Origin: Parus major
Lineage: Eukaryota; Chordata; Aves; Passeriformes; Paridae
Assembly: GCF_001522545.3 (NCBI RefSeq)
Contig: NC_031770.1
Coordinates: 108,007,664-108,071,663 of the forward strand
Reading direction: 5' to 3'
DNA: 64,000 nt
The notes below the pieces were generated by a model. The model made no database searches. It saw only the letters and a program-made list of their open reading frames with translations, and was not told the origin of the DNA. A program made the position numbers and the translations under genes. Shown here one piece after another: positions 22,621 to 36,410 of the stretch; position 1 is the first letter of the stretch; every line of letters starts with the position of its first letter.

Positions 22621-25600
22621 TTTACATGCCCCAGGCTTCTGATAGGGAATTTTGCACATTTGTCATCCTCAACTCCACATCCTTATTGAGCTGCTGTGTG
22701 CAGTTACATGAAATTTTCACTTTACATGTAGGTGTTTTTGCTGGTATTTACCCAGTACTGGAATAATGCTATTTTTATAAATGAAACTGACTGCATAAGT
22801 AAATTTATTGCTTACCACCTGGATTTTGTCATATTGCTCATGTTAATGGACTACACAGTTCTCACTATGTAATTTAATAATTTCTTGTTTAATTCATGTC
22901 CATTTTTCCATCCATAATACAGGTATAAAGCTAAACTGTAGAAATTACTTTTATACCTGCAATAAAGCTGGCACATGGCACACATCTTTCATAGTAAGCG
23001 TTTGTAAGAAGAGCTTGTTCTTGTTGATTAAGTCCAGGTTTGAGCCTCTGCATTAAAAAATAAGTTTCCAGCATGATTACCATTGATTGGTTGACTTTTG
23101 ATATCTCACAGCTTTATAGTTCCAGCTTCTTATTTTCAGAGTTGATCTGAACTCTATTAAATCAAGGTCTGGTTTGGGCAGATTTATACAGTCACTGCTT
23201 CAAACCATTATGCACTTCATGAAGTCCGGCTGCTGTAGCAGATGAGTGCACTAACAAGGCAAATTCCTGGAAAGCAGATTTTTAAGAGTTTGCATCACAT
23301 TTTATGATCAATTTTTGGGTGTATTTTGAATAATATGCACACTGCTTTACATGAAGGGAAATTCTACTAAAAGTATGTAGCGATGTATAGGGGGAAATGA
23401 GCATCTCCAGAGGAACATTCATTTCATCCTAAAATTACTTTCTGAGTTAAATGGGTTTGTATCTCTCAAGGAATTTATATTCTCAGATGGCTAAGAAATT
23501 GAATCCCTTGACAGCTGGCTTGGGTTTGAATATCTAGGAGATAGGCATGAAAGGTGAGAGATAAATTCCATCATATTTGTGTCATGAGTTTGAATTTTTT
23601 ATGCTTTTATTGTAATTTTTATACCTTTTATTTTTTGTATATCTAGTAACAGGAAATCATAAAGCCCCTGCACTAGAAAGTACTGTACATTTTTTTGTCA
23701 AGCATGATATATTTGATAAGAAAAGGAATTTAAGTTTTAATTTTAAATCAAGTTCAGCGTTGACTGATAGTATTTGGTAACAGATCTAAATGTTCATTTA
23801 TACATAAATGTTTAAGGAATTTATAGATGCCTTCATGTTACCCTGAAACTGTACCTTTTTATGTGGGCTAAGACTAGAGGTTCCAATCAAAGCTGTATTT
23901 TCTTTATGGTTAGACACAAGTAGTACAAGGAAAGTTGTGCCTGCAAAAACAGTTTAACAGAGAATGCAAAAAGGTGTTAATCCAGTGGGGACAAATGCAC
24001 TAAGAAGGTTTTGAAGCATCATTTTTTATAACAACCTATTCATATCTATTCAGACCCTCAGAAAGGGAACTTGAAGATGCTCCTTTAAGGCAAAGGCTTG
24101 TTAATCAGGACTTTGTGTTAAAAAAAAAAGGAAAAAAAAAGGCTGTAACTAAGAGCAATGGAATAGGAATTTTTGCTCATCATTAAATTACCATTGAGAG
24201 GTTTGCCATCAAAATAGCCTAAATCTTGCAAATACACAAATATAAAACAATTTGAAAATTTTTTAGTATAATATTTAAGAAAAAGTCCCTCTTCACCTTC
24301 ACCAGCTCTTTCCAAAATTTTTATCATTCTGGGCTGGTTCATAAGAAAATATAGTACTATTAGACTAATATCAAAAGCTAAATATTATTAGTATCTTCTC
24401 CTGGTGGGGCTATAGCTCCTTGCTGATGCTTCAGATGTCAGGTTCAAAGGCAAATAGATGATAAGATCATGATGCACTAATTAAATCAGAAGAGCTGGTA
24501 AGGAATTACTTTCCTTATGCTGGCAATGTATCAGCTGGGTGTTTGTTATCAGAAGGAAATACCAGCAGTTTATTCTCTAGGCTCACTGGGTATGGCAGGA
24601 GTAGTGCAGACACCTGTTTTCAGAGAGTTTGGTTATTCAGTGTAGCACTGGATTTGAATTTCAGTCCTTTACATTTTATTTCAAATATATCAAATAGCAT
24701 TCGGGAAGAGATTAGATTTGTTTTTACAAAATGGAAGATATTTTAGCAGTAGGACAGAGTTCAACCAAGGAATAGGTAAATTACACATATGCACACCAAA
24801 AAATACAGGTAAGTAATGTTGTCTGTAAGTAATGTTGGCTTCTCAGAGGGAAGGCCACAGCACATCACAGCAGCCTTAGATTGCATCCTTGAAATATTTA
24901 ATCTGCTGTAATTCTTTGTAATGTGTGCTGAATCCTTATGGAGATGGTCATGAATGGTAGAATTCATGTTAATAGGATTGTGGTTTGCTCCCTGTCAGCC
25001 AATGTGTGTCTGCTGGAAGATGGATTCTGATCTCTCCAATTGATATCAAATGATTGAAGTCAGACCCACTCGGTTGCCCTTTTTTAGAATTCAGTAGTAT
25101 CAACTTGAAGGGACTTCAGTTGCCCAGAACCATATTGTACATGATACCTGTTGGAATTTGATTCATCATATACTTCTGTCTTCCTATGGTATTTAATTTC
25201 ATAAAACTTTTGCTGCTACCTAATGCTATTGATATTCCACTCTTGCTCGTGTAGGAGTACGATCTGGGTCCTGAGTTACATATATGCATAAAGGAACACT
25301 TTGAGTGTACACATGGATAATTTTTTTGTTGTTGTTTATACTATTTGAAATAAATTATATCTTGCACACATAACATTTAATTCTGAATCAGTCCTTTGGT
25401 GCCAACTGAAACACAAAGCACAGGTCAGCAGGTGAATAGTCTATACTGGTATACGTGGATTATATTAAATTGCAACAGTAATTCATAGGTAGAAAACTTA
25501 GAGTGAGGTGCAGAGATTCAGCAGTGTGCCTGAGTCCTGAGTAGATCTGTGGTAAATCCATCCTGTGGAATAAATTGCTTTTTATAGTGATTTTAGTAAA

Positions 25601-28600
25601 GATTGGGTAGTCATTTGCCACTTTTTCCTGGAAAAAAGAATGGTGAAAATACAGAGACAAGCATAAGGATAAGTTTACTGACAAAATGCAAAATTTACTG
25701 TTTCTCATAAGCAGCATGGATTTTATGTTTTCAAAGGGTCTTGTATTTTCTGGATCATAATGGTGTACTTTCTTCTCTTCCCAGCCTTATTCCTGCAGTT
25801 GCTATTTTTTTATTGCAGTTTAAAGCAAAAGAAGGAGAAGGGAAAAACTCACCTTCACTTGCCCTTCCAGAGAAAAAGACTATTACAATGGGAGAGGCAA
25901 GTAGGAAAAATGAGGATTTAAACAGAACCAATGATAAAGCTTTCTTGGTCCTTCACAGGCCTTTTGCTTGTAGAGGTTCTTGCGTTTTTAAAATCAAATC
26001 ACTGTTGTTATTCATTCACAAACTGCATCATTCACTTCAGCATGTGTAACCTCACACAGCTCCAGGTTTGTTTATTACGCTTTTGAACTGTTCGACTTGT
26101 AACCATTATATATATATATATAATTGTAGCATTTCTGACATTCCTTTTTAAAAGGAAAGAATTGAAAGCAGCTCCTTCATGAGCCAGAATTGCCCACTGA
26201 TGAAAACAGTGTGAAGCACTGTTCCCTCTTGATCCCAAAGTTACGTGCAACTGTCACTTATGCCACCCCAGCAACAGGAAAAGTCCTTGTTTTATGAGTC
26301 TGTTTTAAAGCAGTTATAAAGTTTCCTGTGCAGGACATTAATTAAAGGGGTTATCAAAATAAGACAAACTAATATAATTTGTGATTGTACAAAATAAAGG
26401 AAGTCGAGGGTACCATAGGGACCTAATGAATCACAGGATGGAAACAATCTTCTTGGCTAACTAAACATTCAGACTTTGTACTAAGTCACAGGGTGGATGT
26501 ACAGCCCAGCAAGCCGGAACACGCTGTGTGTTTACATGGATGGGATAAAGGGAGTTCACAAAAACCATCTGGGAGAAATCCTTACCCTATTCATTCTATT
26601 TCTACTGTAGAGTCAAATAAACAACATGCATACATTTGCAGCAAACACATGGCACACCTGCCCTGGAAGAAATCAAACTGGAAAGTAAGTCTGTAGTATA
26701 AAAATTTTCCTAGGTACCAGCACTGTGAGTTTGTCTGCATTTCCCATGTGGGAGGAAAAGGAGAGATGGGGCTTTATATCTAGCAAGTGGTTAATTGTTC
26801 TCTTTGCATTTGCAGCATTTAAATGTGGTCAGTATTTAGATTTATATGATAGATTTATATGGTAATTTATATGAAAAGACATGTCTCAAGTTTTCTGCTT
26901 GAAACATTATCTGCCCCTTGTTCACCATATTCAGGTCTATTTATTCTCAAGCACAGAATTTAGTTCAGAAGATGATTCAGGAGTCCCAGTTAGGGATTCT
27001 GGGCTCTCTCTGTGCTTTCTCCTGAGACTGAGGATTTAGTGACTTGGTCAGATTTTTCTTTTCCATGGATCTCTGTGCAGGGTCAGCATGTGCTGTAACA
27101 CACACCTGCTGTTTTTTGCCTGGTCATGCAGAGATGCTGCCCAGCATCCAGTGTTGATGAACTCACTGACTTAACAAGTGGAAAGAGACTGAGATACTGT
27201 TATTAAAACCCTAAATCATCAAACAGAAATAAATGAATAATTACGCCTACAAGCTGTACCAAGATAGTTTTCTTCAATAGGGAAGAAAAAGATCCAAAGC
27301 ATTGACTAGATGAAATGGAAAACAAAAAGTCATCAGTGCTTAAAGGGTGAGTTGTAACACACAGAATATAAAGAACTGAGGTAGTGAAGGCAGCAATAAT
27401 CCCAGTATTTCCTGGTTTTCTGTATCAGACTGGGCCTTTAGTTACAATGTCATGGATTTATGTGTACTGTAAATGTATAAGAATACATGTTTCTATATGT
27501 ACATGGTTATTTTTTCCACCCTTCACACATCAAATTCCTGTTTAGGCTGTTGGGCCAGAGGAATGAAGTAGGTATGAAATTTCACTCATGGGGGCTTTGG
27601 AATCTGTGGCATCCTTAAATAGATATGTACCCAATTCTCTTGGCTTCTGGGGCTGTTATGAAACAATTGATAAGATGAACTCAGCCCATGTTTCCAAAAC
27701 ACAGATACATCTTTATTTAATTTTAATGTAAAATTTTAGGAGAATAGTAGAGATTAACAGCTGTTGAAGACTTGGATGAGCTGAGATGAGCAGGGACAGT
27801 CAGTGTACAGATGGGGTGTTCAGGGTTTTTGTCTACTTCTATTGATGTCACTTACTAAAAAATCAAGAAGTTAAGAAATTTAAGAGGAGTTATTTCAGTT
27901 GGATTCATCAATTTGTGTTCATCAATATGATGAACTCTGGTAAATCAACATTCTGATTATGATTTTGAGAATCATAATTACATTCCATATCCAGAAGCCA
28001 AATGAAAAGTTGGTGTTCAGGATATCATTCTTTCTTTAACTTCTTTGTATGGTATAAATAGAATATTATATGAAAACATGTGTAAAGTCTATCCTGCACA
28101 TGAAGACCCATTTTGCCTTGTATTCTGATTCTGACAGAAATTAGTACATTAAGTGAAAAGAAAAAGAAATTTATCAATGGTTAAACATGCAAACAAACAT
28201 GACAAACATGTTTTTCTAAAGCTGAGGTAATGACTCCAGTTCATTTTTTGAGTCATGAGGGATAAATGGGCACTCCAAGGATGTGATTCTTCATGTCCTA
28301 ATATAGTTATTTAAAGTTCTAGCCATGCATTTAAAATCTGGACTTCTTAAGTGAAGAGAGAGGCATCTTTTCTCTTTGGCTTCAGGCACTAGCTGTATTG
28401 TTGTTACAGATATATATTTTTTCATTCTGAGAAAAAAAAAATAGAAACAACTTGTAAACTTTACTGATTTATGGATATCTGTGGCAGAAAAAGAGTAGTG
28501 TAAAAGTCTGCATGGTCTTGAAATGTAACTTACAAACCTTAAAGATCATCTCAGAGTGGTTAACAGAGCAAATTAATTGTAATTTTTAGATCACCTTATC

Positions 28601-29621
28601 TGATTTCAAGCAAACCTGATAGTTTCAGAATTACTTTTTTTAGGAAGGTTGGCTTGTTAACAGTGTTACGGAGTTACAAGGAAATGTGGTCACAGCTGCT
28701 TCTGGTTTCTTAGCTAATCCACCTGATTGGAAACAACAGGTTTTTGATATTTTTCCATTTCTTACACTGACACCTAGTGTTCATAGGTCTTGAGTTTCTA
28801 ATACTGCACTTGGTTATTAATAGACAGCTGTTGATACCGAAGTTCTCCACCTTTGTCAACATCTTCCAGTTCAGTTCTTCTGCAAAAGGAAACAGTAGCT
28901 GAAGGCAAAGGTGTTACCATCATTCAAAACAATTTTATTTTGGAAATATGAATAGTGAACAACTACTGCAAAACTTGGCAGAAGCTGTTTTACTTCTTGA
29001 AGTGCTGCAAAATCTGTTTTCTTAAAATTAAAGTGCTTTAGTTTTGGCAAATGCAATCCTTTTGTGTCTGTAAGAGTCACTGGCCAAGAAAAATGGTGAT
29101 AAAAACAGAAACCCTTAGATCAGTATTTATTTAATTGTGGGAGATGTCAATGCTTTTTATTTCTGTGTTCTTTTATCTTCAAGCCATGAGTTCTACCTGA
29201 TAGGAGTGTTGATGGCTGCACAGTCCTTGAGTAGACAGAAAATAACTTACACACAAAAACTTGCACTAACAGTCTTTTATCTCAGACTTGCAAATAAACG
29301 GAGCAAAGCAAGTATGGGCTGTAACCCATTCCTGATGAAGATGACAATTGAGAGTAAAAATAGCTGTCTCCTTTACCTGTGATTTTTGCTGTATGTTAGC
29401 AGAAGAATTTCCCATTTTTTAAGGTAATATATAAGGAATTTTGTATGACTGTATCCAGAAGTGTATATGTATTTTTTTATTTTTTTTTTTTAATGGGTTC
29501 AGTAGAAAAATGAAAGCTGTTCAGGCATAGAAAATGTATGTTAAACTTCATTTTAATTTGAGGATTCTTCCCTTTTTGGTTTTAAGACTTTTCTGGTAAA
29601 TAGACCAAAAAGCCACCTTTT
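22621..29621 (+). other. Intron interval, 7 kb, no gene seen
   Basis: Mostly AT-rich unique intron. Simple-sequence features are A runs at 24120-24141, a (TA)n run at 26105-26122, and A/T runs at 28430-28442 and 29470-29492. The open frames (25741-26049, 29137-29382, 28871-29080 on -) match nothing I recognise and lack splice context. A patch at 22980-23560 looks less repetitive but carries no clear signal. Confidence 0.55.
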
Positions 29622-29725
29622 CAGTGCCTCACCACTCTCACAGTAAAGAATTTATTTCTGGTATCTAATCTAAAGCCACCTTCTGTCCATTTAAAGCCAT
29701 TCCCTCAAGTCCTGTGGCTTGACTT
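29622..29725 (-). mobile_element. CR1 LINE internal fragment, antisense
   Basis: CAGTGCCTCACCACTCTCAC, AGTAAAGAATTTATTTCTGG, TATCTAATCTAAAGCCACC and CATTCCCTCAAGTCCTGTGG match an inverted CR1 3' UTR segment that lacks the tail, so it is a remnant trimmed at both ends. Confidence 0.75.
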
Positions 29726-29934
29726 CCCATTTTGTTCTATTTTGGATAAAGGCATTGTACCTCTATGTGTGCATATAACACATTAGGTACTTTAAGCAAT
29801 AGTACATTACTGCTTATCAGTAGTTGATATTCCTGTGAATCAGAGCCTGCTTATTGGAGAAATAATCAGTGACAACAGAGAGAAATGTTACTATGTAGGA
29901 TGCTGTTGATTTGGCTTCTTTCAGGCATTTAAGT

Positions 29935-30132
29935 GGTGAGGGTGGTGAGGCCCTGGCACAGGGTGCCCAGAGAAGCTGTGGCTGCCCCATCCCTGGAAGT
30001 GTCCAAGGCCAGCTGGGACAGGGCTTGGAACAACCTGGGATAGTGGAAGGTGTCCCTGCCCATGGCAAGGGGTTGGAACTGGTTGATCTCTAAGGTCCCT
30101 TCCAACCTAAACCAATTATTGTTTCTGTGATT
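29935..30132 (+). mobile_element. CR1 LINE 3' fragment, sense
   Basis: GTGAGGGTGGTGAGGCCCTG, CAGAGAAGCTGTGGCTGCCC, CATCCCTGGAAGTGTCCAAG, CATGGCAAGGGGTTGGAACT and a TTGTTTCTGTGATT tail form a clean CR1 3' end of the same type as the inverted copy at 18081. Confidence 0.92.
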
Positions 30133-31370
30133 TATTTTCAGGGTGAAATGAATTTGGACCCAGAAGGGGGATTTTTGTTTAGTGACTATAAATTATGACT
30201 TGGGTGAACAGCTCAGATGTAGATTTCTATGTTTAGTCAGAACTCCCTACTGAGAGAAAACTCCCACAAGACAGAAGTCTTAAAGCAATGCCGGAGGAAA
30301 GGAGGTAAACAGGAATTTCTCTGATGGCAAAAGATGTTAACAGTGTTAAAAGCAGAAGAAAAGTCAGAGAAAATAAAGACATACTGTAGGCTCAGGTTTC
30401 TGGCTAGGAAGAGGCACATAATGTCCCAAAAATGAACAGTTTTAAGGGATGGGATTTCTGAAAAGTCATCTTGGGGCTGATCCAAGACAGAGTTAGAAGA
30501 GGGGAAGTCTGTGCATTAGCTGAAAACTTCATGGTCTATGCTTTTTAATAGATGAAGAGAAAGAAAGAAATCAAAAAAGATTTGGAGACATGGGCTGGAT
30601 TGAGATACAGTTTCTTTAAAAGAGAGGATAGACTGAGGACGTCTGTATACAGTGAGGGAAAGTACCAGAGAGCAAAGAAAAATTGAAAACTAAGTGGGCA
30701 TATGATGCAGCAACTGAGGTGGGTCAGAGTTGGGAAAAACTCCAAAGATTTGTGACAAGAGAAGGTGTTCAGGCACATAAACTAAGAGCTGTTTTGTGAG
30801 AATTCTTATTTTCTCTCTTGTAGCAAAATAATTATGGAGGTTGAATTGGAACCTAGGTTGTGAATAAGGAATGAAAAGCCTAAGATTCAGCAAAGAAATG
30901 TTTAAAGAAGTGGGATAAAGAAAGATGAAAATATCCTTGTAGTGGAAAGAGATTGGAAGAGTTTCCTGTGACGCTTTCTCAAAATGTTCAGTAGCAAGAG
31001 AACGGGAATAATTGAAATGAGAGGCAGAGGGGTTTGAGGGAGAAAACGTGGCTGGTACATTGGAGCCTGCAGAAGGTCTGGTCTGGAGAATCAGTTTGGG
31101 AAATAGCTGTACAGGACATTAAGTGCTGATGACAGAGAAGTCATCAAGAAGTTGTAAATGGTGTGAGAGTCAGCAGATGTGTTACCTCCAAATTGAATCT
31201 CAGATGAGGCCAGAGAAACTAAGTGGATAATGATGGAACAGGTGGAATGTGGCTGTTGGTGTCTGTGTGAAGGAGAACACAAGATGAGGAAGAAAGAGAT
31301 GGATTTTAGGAAAGAGACAGAAAGTCTTGTGACAAATGCTTCTTCTCTGGACAGCATCACACACATGGAG
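30133..31370. other. Purine-biased block of about 1.1 kb
   Basis: From about 30240 to 31370 the + strand is dominated by A and G (AAGAGAAAGAAAGAAATC, GAGGCAGAGGGGTTTGAGGG, GATGAGGAAGAAAGAGATGG) without being a simple repeat. No repeat family or protein was recognised. The open frames it produces are mostly on the pyrimidine-rich - strand (30237-30485, 30545-30778, 31091-31456), which is expected because stop codons are purine-rich, so they are not evidence of coding. Confidence 0.5.
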
Positions 31371-34300
31371 CTGTGAATGCTGTCATCTCTGCACACGCAC
31401 ATATGTCTTATATACAGATCAATAATGAGCACTTGTGTAATGAGACACAGCCTCATGCCAGCTTATCAACAGACTCAACAGATATTGTTACTATCAACCA
31501 TTCTCACAATATTCAGCAACTACATTTTTTATCATCTTTAATTCTTGAGTGTGTTTTTACATTGTTTTCCATTTTTGTCTTATGTTGTGCCATCATCATC
31601 ATCCAAATCTGAGGAAAAAAAAATGGGTCACTTTACTGTTGAGAAATGAAAGTGAAAGAAGACAAAGTGTATTTTCCCCAAGTCATGAAGCAAATTAATG
31701 ACAGAAGTAAAAAAAGTAGACTGGTTGTAGCAAGAGGGAAGCTGTGCAAAGTTATTTTATATAGATGATCTGTGTCTCAGCCAATTGGATTTTTATTTGA
31801 CAGTCCAAAGGTGTAATAACTTTTATTGTAAGAGGAAGAAAAATACATCAAGACTAATATATAATGGAGGACCTACTAGGGTTATGCATAAATGCATATC
31901 CTGTTTCTTGTGTATACAAGCTTAATTGTGTCTATTTTAATTTTCCCGTTTGATTCAACAGAATTGTCAGGTAATCGTCCTATTGAAAGTACAGAAGAGG
32001 ATAAAATTTCAAATACCTTTGTTAATCTCTCTTGGCTGTTAAAAGAAAAGATTTATTGGTATCAAATTTTATTGCATTCTTAGAATTTAGGGATTGATTG
32101 GCTGCTAGTTTAGCTTACTTGTCTCTTCCAGTTAGAAACCCAAACACAACAGAAGAACGACATTGCATTGAAGCTGACGTGCAACAAGTGAGTGAAAGTT
32201 CACTTGGCTTTTTCTCTCAGCACCAGGTGCAAAAGTTGGCTAAAAGTGCTGTGGCAGGCAGTTATTTGAAAGCAGTTTCTGGTTTAGTGTTTTATCAAGC
32301 CCAGGAGTGAAATATTCTGCAACTACTGCAGTTTCACAAAGCTGCTTTTTAAGGTAGAACTCTGAATTGTTTCACTAATTAAAATGGCCCAGTACAAACA
32401 TTAATCACACAGTAACCATTAATGGGAGGGGTTTCGGGATTTATGGAGGGCTGTGGATGATATTTTAAAAGCCTGGATCATTTCTTTGTTTAGTACACAA
32501 TATACTTGTAGTCTCTAACTGTACCAGAGGTTCTTGAAATCTTAAGGAGTATTTGTGATTTTCTACATCTGCTCCTATAAATGCTGGAAGAGGTATATTC
32601 ATTTCTGGTGTAAAACAATATAACAGTGTCCCACTTAGTGACTTTACTAAATAGGATAGTTTTTTTTTCCTGAATAGCTGCCCGATTGCCACCTTATATG
32701 TGCTTTAAAATACTAGTTCTCTAAATTGCAACTTAACTTACTCAGAGTGGAAGGTAGAGGCTCAAGGATGACATAAGCTCCAGAAGTGTAAAATTCAAGT
32801 GGTTTGTATGTGGGATTGCCAAATAACACGGGTTTGGTTTGTTTTCATTTTATTACACTGATTCTCCTCCCCAGATGTCTTGGATTTCTGTGGTACCCCC
32901 CTTGCTTTAGATTCCTGCTCCTTGTAACTAACCATTTTTATTAGTCATCCCAGTAATACGCAGCATTTTTACTCAGCACCTGTTTTCTTCAAAGCCCTTT
33001 GCAATAATAAGTGGTTAATCCTCACATTGGTTCTCAATTTCACTGTCATTCCTGTTCACAGGTGAAAAGTGAGCTCTATGACATCCCTAAAATTGTGTAA
33101 TGCCTCTGACACCTTTATTGGGACTTTGCCTGTTCCTTGTCCCCACTACCCAGGCTGATCCTTGGCCTCTCCACACACTGAGTTTGTGGCATGCCAGTTA
33201 TAAATTGAGCATTTCCTTTTGGTTAATGGCACATTTTTTTACCCTGATTGCTCTGGAATTTCCATCCTGAACTATGTGGAAGAACTATGCTGGAGGGAGC
33301 CTCAAGAGGTCATCTGAGCCGTATCTCTGATCTCAAACTAATTTTGGCCTTTGTTCAAGAAAGCTCTTAAATATATACATATAAATGGGTGTGTATCCAT
33401 GTGTATATATACAATTATTTATTAAATTTATACCCCATTTCTGGAAGAATTATGAGTAACGGCCTAATCAAATTTTGATGTAAACTACCAGAAGCTGTTT
33501 TAAAATACTTGCACAGAATATCATGATTGATAGTGTCGTGGGAAGTAAAACAAAGAGATTTATACTGGAAAGGGCAATTATTGTTAAATCTTGTGCTGTG
33601 CCTTCTGAAAATATTGCTTCCTTTGCTTTTATTTTCCTTTTTTTCCTTTTTCTAATTTTTTTTCCTATTTTTTTATGGATCTGTAGCAAGAAATCCATTT
33701 ACTAGCCAAGTAAGGTGGTGATTTTGCTGCTATAATAAACCCTCAGCTAGTTTGACTATTCTTGGCCTGTCCATCTGAGAGCTCCAACTTTATGGAAACA
33801 GAATGAAATAAAGTGTTCTCTAATATGTCACAAATCATAGTTAAAACTGGAAATCCAGTCTGACACTGTGGTCTTGATTTGTATGATTTGCCTACCCCTT
33901 TTTGTTTCTGCAAGGCAGTGTATGTATTTGAAGGCTGGAGCTCCAGCCAGGATTTTCAGTCTTAACTATGAATTTCCTTCCTTTAACAGGTTTAAAGCAA
34001 GCCTTTCAGATTGCTCCAGTATAGCTTTTAGGACTTGAATTTCCTTTGTGTTCATTTTGGGCCTTTTCCAGTATTTATCCATACATTTGAAACTCCTTCA
34101 AGTCTGTGAGTATGGGAGCAGCTACAATAGGAGGTGGTGGCATTTCTATTATATTCCTGTTAGACTTGATTCAAATGCTGCCTGATTTTCAGCTCAAGTA
34201 CTGCAAGTCTAAAATTCAGACTCTTGCTCAAGCATTGCAGGGTTCATGTCCAGTTTAGAGGTCTCTGTAATTTCTGTGTCTGGCTGGAAAATAAAATTCC

Positions 34301-35035
34301 ATTTCCTGAAAAATTTAGAGGTTCCGACATTTGCTTTATTTTTTCATCAGAACAAATCTGAAAGCTTATTTTTTTTTAAACTGTAAAAATCTACTGAGAT
34401 GAAGAGGAATATTGCCTAGCTGGTAGTCCTATGTATAGGACAACAGCCCTGGAGAGGAGAGATTATTCAAGTTTCTGCTTGTTGGAAGAATGTAAAGTTG
34501 AACCTGAGTGTTCCATATGCTGAGTGAGTGCCATAAAATAAGACTGTTGAATACATCTTTTGATGTTATTATTTTTCCATATGATCATTTAAATATTGCT
34601 CAGTACTTACATGCAAAATGGTTTATTTCAAGGGATATGATTTTCCCAATAGAAAGAAAATACCTAATTTTGAGGTTCTGTCCAGCTCTCATGATTAAAG
34701 TATTAATATATTTCACATGTGCATTTAATCCAAAATAATCCTTAACAGTAATTATTTGTAGTTAAAAAATTCAGCTTAATTTTTATAAATCTATTGCTTC
34801 AGCTATAGCTGCAGGGTCCCATAAAAGCTTGGCTGCTTTGTATTTATTAATTTTTAATGGTAATTAATTCATATTAGTGGTGAACTTCATTATTTACAAA
34901 AAGTGATTTTAAATGTTTTGCAGGTTTAGCTCTGTTACACTATTACAATACAAGACCAAACATAGCCAAATGAAAAAATTCAATGTTAGATACATCCATC
35001 TATGGTCTGATTTAGTGATGAAATATTTTTTTTCA
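31371..35035 (+). other. Intron interval, no gene seen
   Basis: AT-rich unique intron. A possible worn CR1 tail (- strand) sits at 33293-33325 (GGAGCCTCAAGAGGTCATCT) but is too short to call firmly. T-rich stretches occur at 33630-33676. Open frames 31373-31612, 31892-32310 and 34508-34738 have no recognised content. Confidence 0.55.
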
Positions 35036-35075
35036 GAGATCCCTACTAACTCAAACCATTTTGTGATTCTGTGAA
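35036..35075 (+). mobile_element. CR1 LINE tail remnant, sense
   Basis: AGAGATCCCTACTAACTCAA followed by ACCATTTTGTGATTCTGTG is the last ~40 bases of a CR1 3' end. Confidence 0.7.
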
Positions 35076-35202
35076 TTTAATTCTGAAGGTTAAACCAAAT
35101 ATTCTTTGTTAAAAAAGAAACACCCAAACTTCAAAGTCAGTGGACTTGTTGCATTAATGATACATGTTTGCATCTTTTGTCACAATTCTCTGCTATATTT
35201 TT

Positions 35203-35270
35203 TCATAGAATCCTAAAACGTCCTGAGTCACAAGGGTCATGAAGGTCCAACTCCTGGTGGGTTGGTGACC
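35203..35270 (-). mobile_element. CR1 LINE tail remnant, antisense
   Basis: TCATAGAATCCTAAAACGTC, CTGAGTCACAAGGGTCATGA and AGGTCCAACTCCTGG match the inverted CR1 3' end of the type whose tail reads CCTGAGTTGGAAGGGAC, the same subfamily as the 43030 copy. Confidence 0.7.
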
Positions 35271-36410
35271 TCCATTTAAAAATTATGTCAATCTTCCCTG
35301 TTAGAATAAAGGCAGTATTGCAAACTTTATTCTCTCCTATACATTCTTAGGAAGAGAAGGCACTTTGTTTCATTTCAGAAACAAATACTGTCTTCTTCCA
35401 AATTCCAATAGCAGTTGCTAAACTTCCAGTCTATTTTGATATCTGCAAAATGCCCATACCAGTTGAATTTTTGAGACTGTCACTGTCCACATTGCATGTT
35501 TTGTTTGTGTGTTCTTCATTTGTCTCTCAGCCTGGTGTGACAATGTCCTTTTTTTGTGAGTGTATCCATTTTGTGTGTGTAATGTGTTCTTGTAATTGTG
35601 AAAACGTACAAACACCTGTTTTGGGGAGCAGGATTGGGATATTTTTTGCTCATAGATTTAATTAGTTATTTTGCTCTTCCCTGCAACTACAGGTACCCCA
35701 TACATACAGGAGATGGATAAGAGTTACGTCTGTTTGGATTTATGTCTCAAGACATTCTTCATAACATAATTTTGGGGGTGTTTTTATGAGCCATTAGGCC
35801 CTCCAGCAGTTAATTTAACAAAGACTTAATGTTGTACAGAAGTTGTAGCTCTGGTGGATTTCTGGAGGATGGTTAAAGCAGTTTCCATTTCATATTCTGA
35901 GGGAAATGTAGTGCCGTTCTGCCGCCATATGCCGTGCGTTTCATTAGTGCTGGAGACAGCAGGAGGCTATTTTGTGGAAATGTTTCTGTCACTGTCAGTA
36001 GAAACATGCCCGTCTGGTTGAAATATAGCCTGTGTCTTGCCAGTTCCCTGCTTCTAAGCAGTTGCAGTAGGAGGATGTTAATCTTAACCTGTCACAAGTC
36101 ATTTAAAATCCAAATTTTTATTAAACTTCCAAATGCTTCAGTAATACAAGTATGGGAGACAGGGCTGTGTTCATACACAAGAGTTGCTGCCCCTCTCAGA
36201 GGCAGGAAACACTTTAATTAGTGTTTATTAGTGCTTAGTAGTTAGATGTGCTGGAACTCCCAGCCAGGCTCTACCAAGGGATGTGATCCCTCTAAGGTAG
36301 GCAGGAGTCAGCTCAGGAGCAGTGGATTGTGGATCTTGTGTCTCTTTTGCTGACTGTAGGAAATTTTGCTGACCAGGAATTTCATGCATTCAAGGAAAGG
36401 ATCTATCACG
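35271..36410 (+). other. Intron interval, no gene seen
   Basis: Unique intron of mixed composition. Around 35910-35945 there is a small CpG-containing patch (GTGCCGTTCTGCCGCCATAT), unusual for this CpG-poor window but without other support. Confidence 0.5.

Noticed and set aside
33293..33325. GGAGCCTCAAGAGGTCATCT as an inverted CR1 remnant
   Set aside because: Suggestive, but about 30 bases without a tail is not enough to call.
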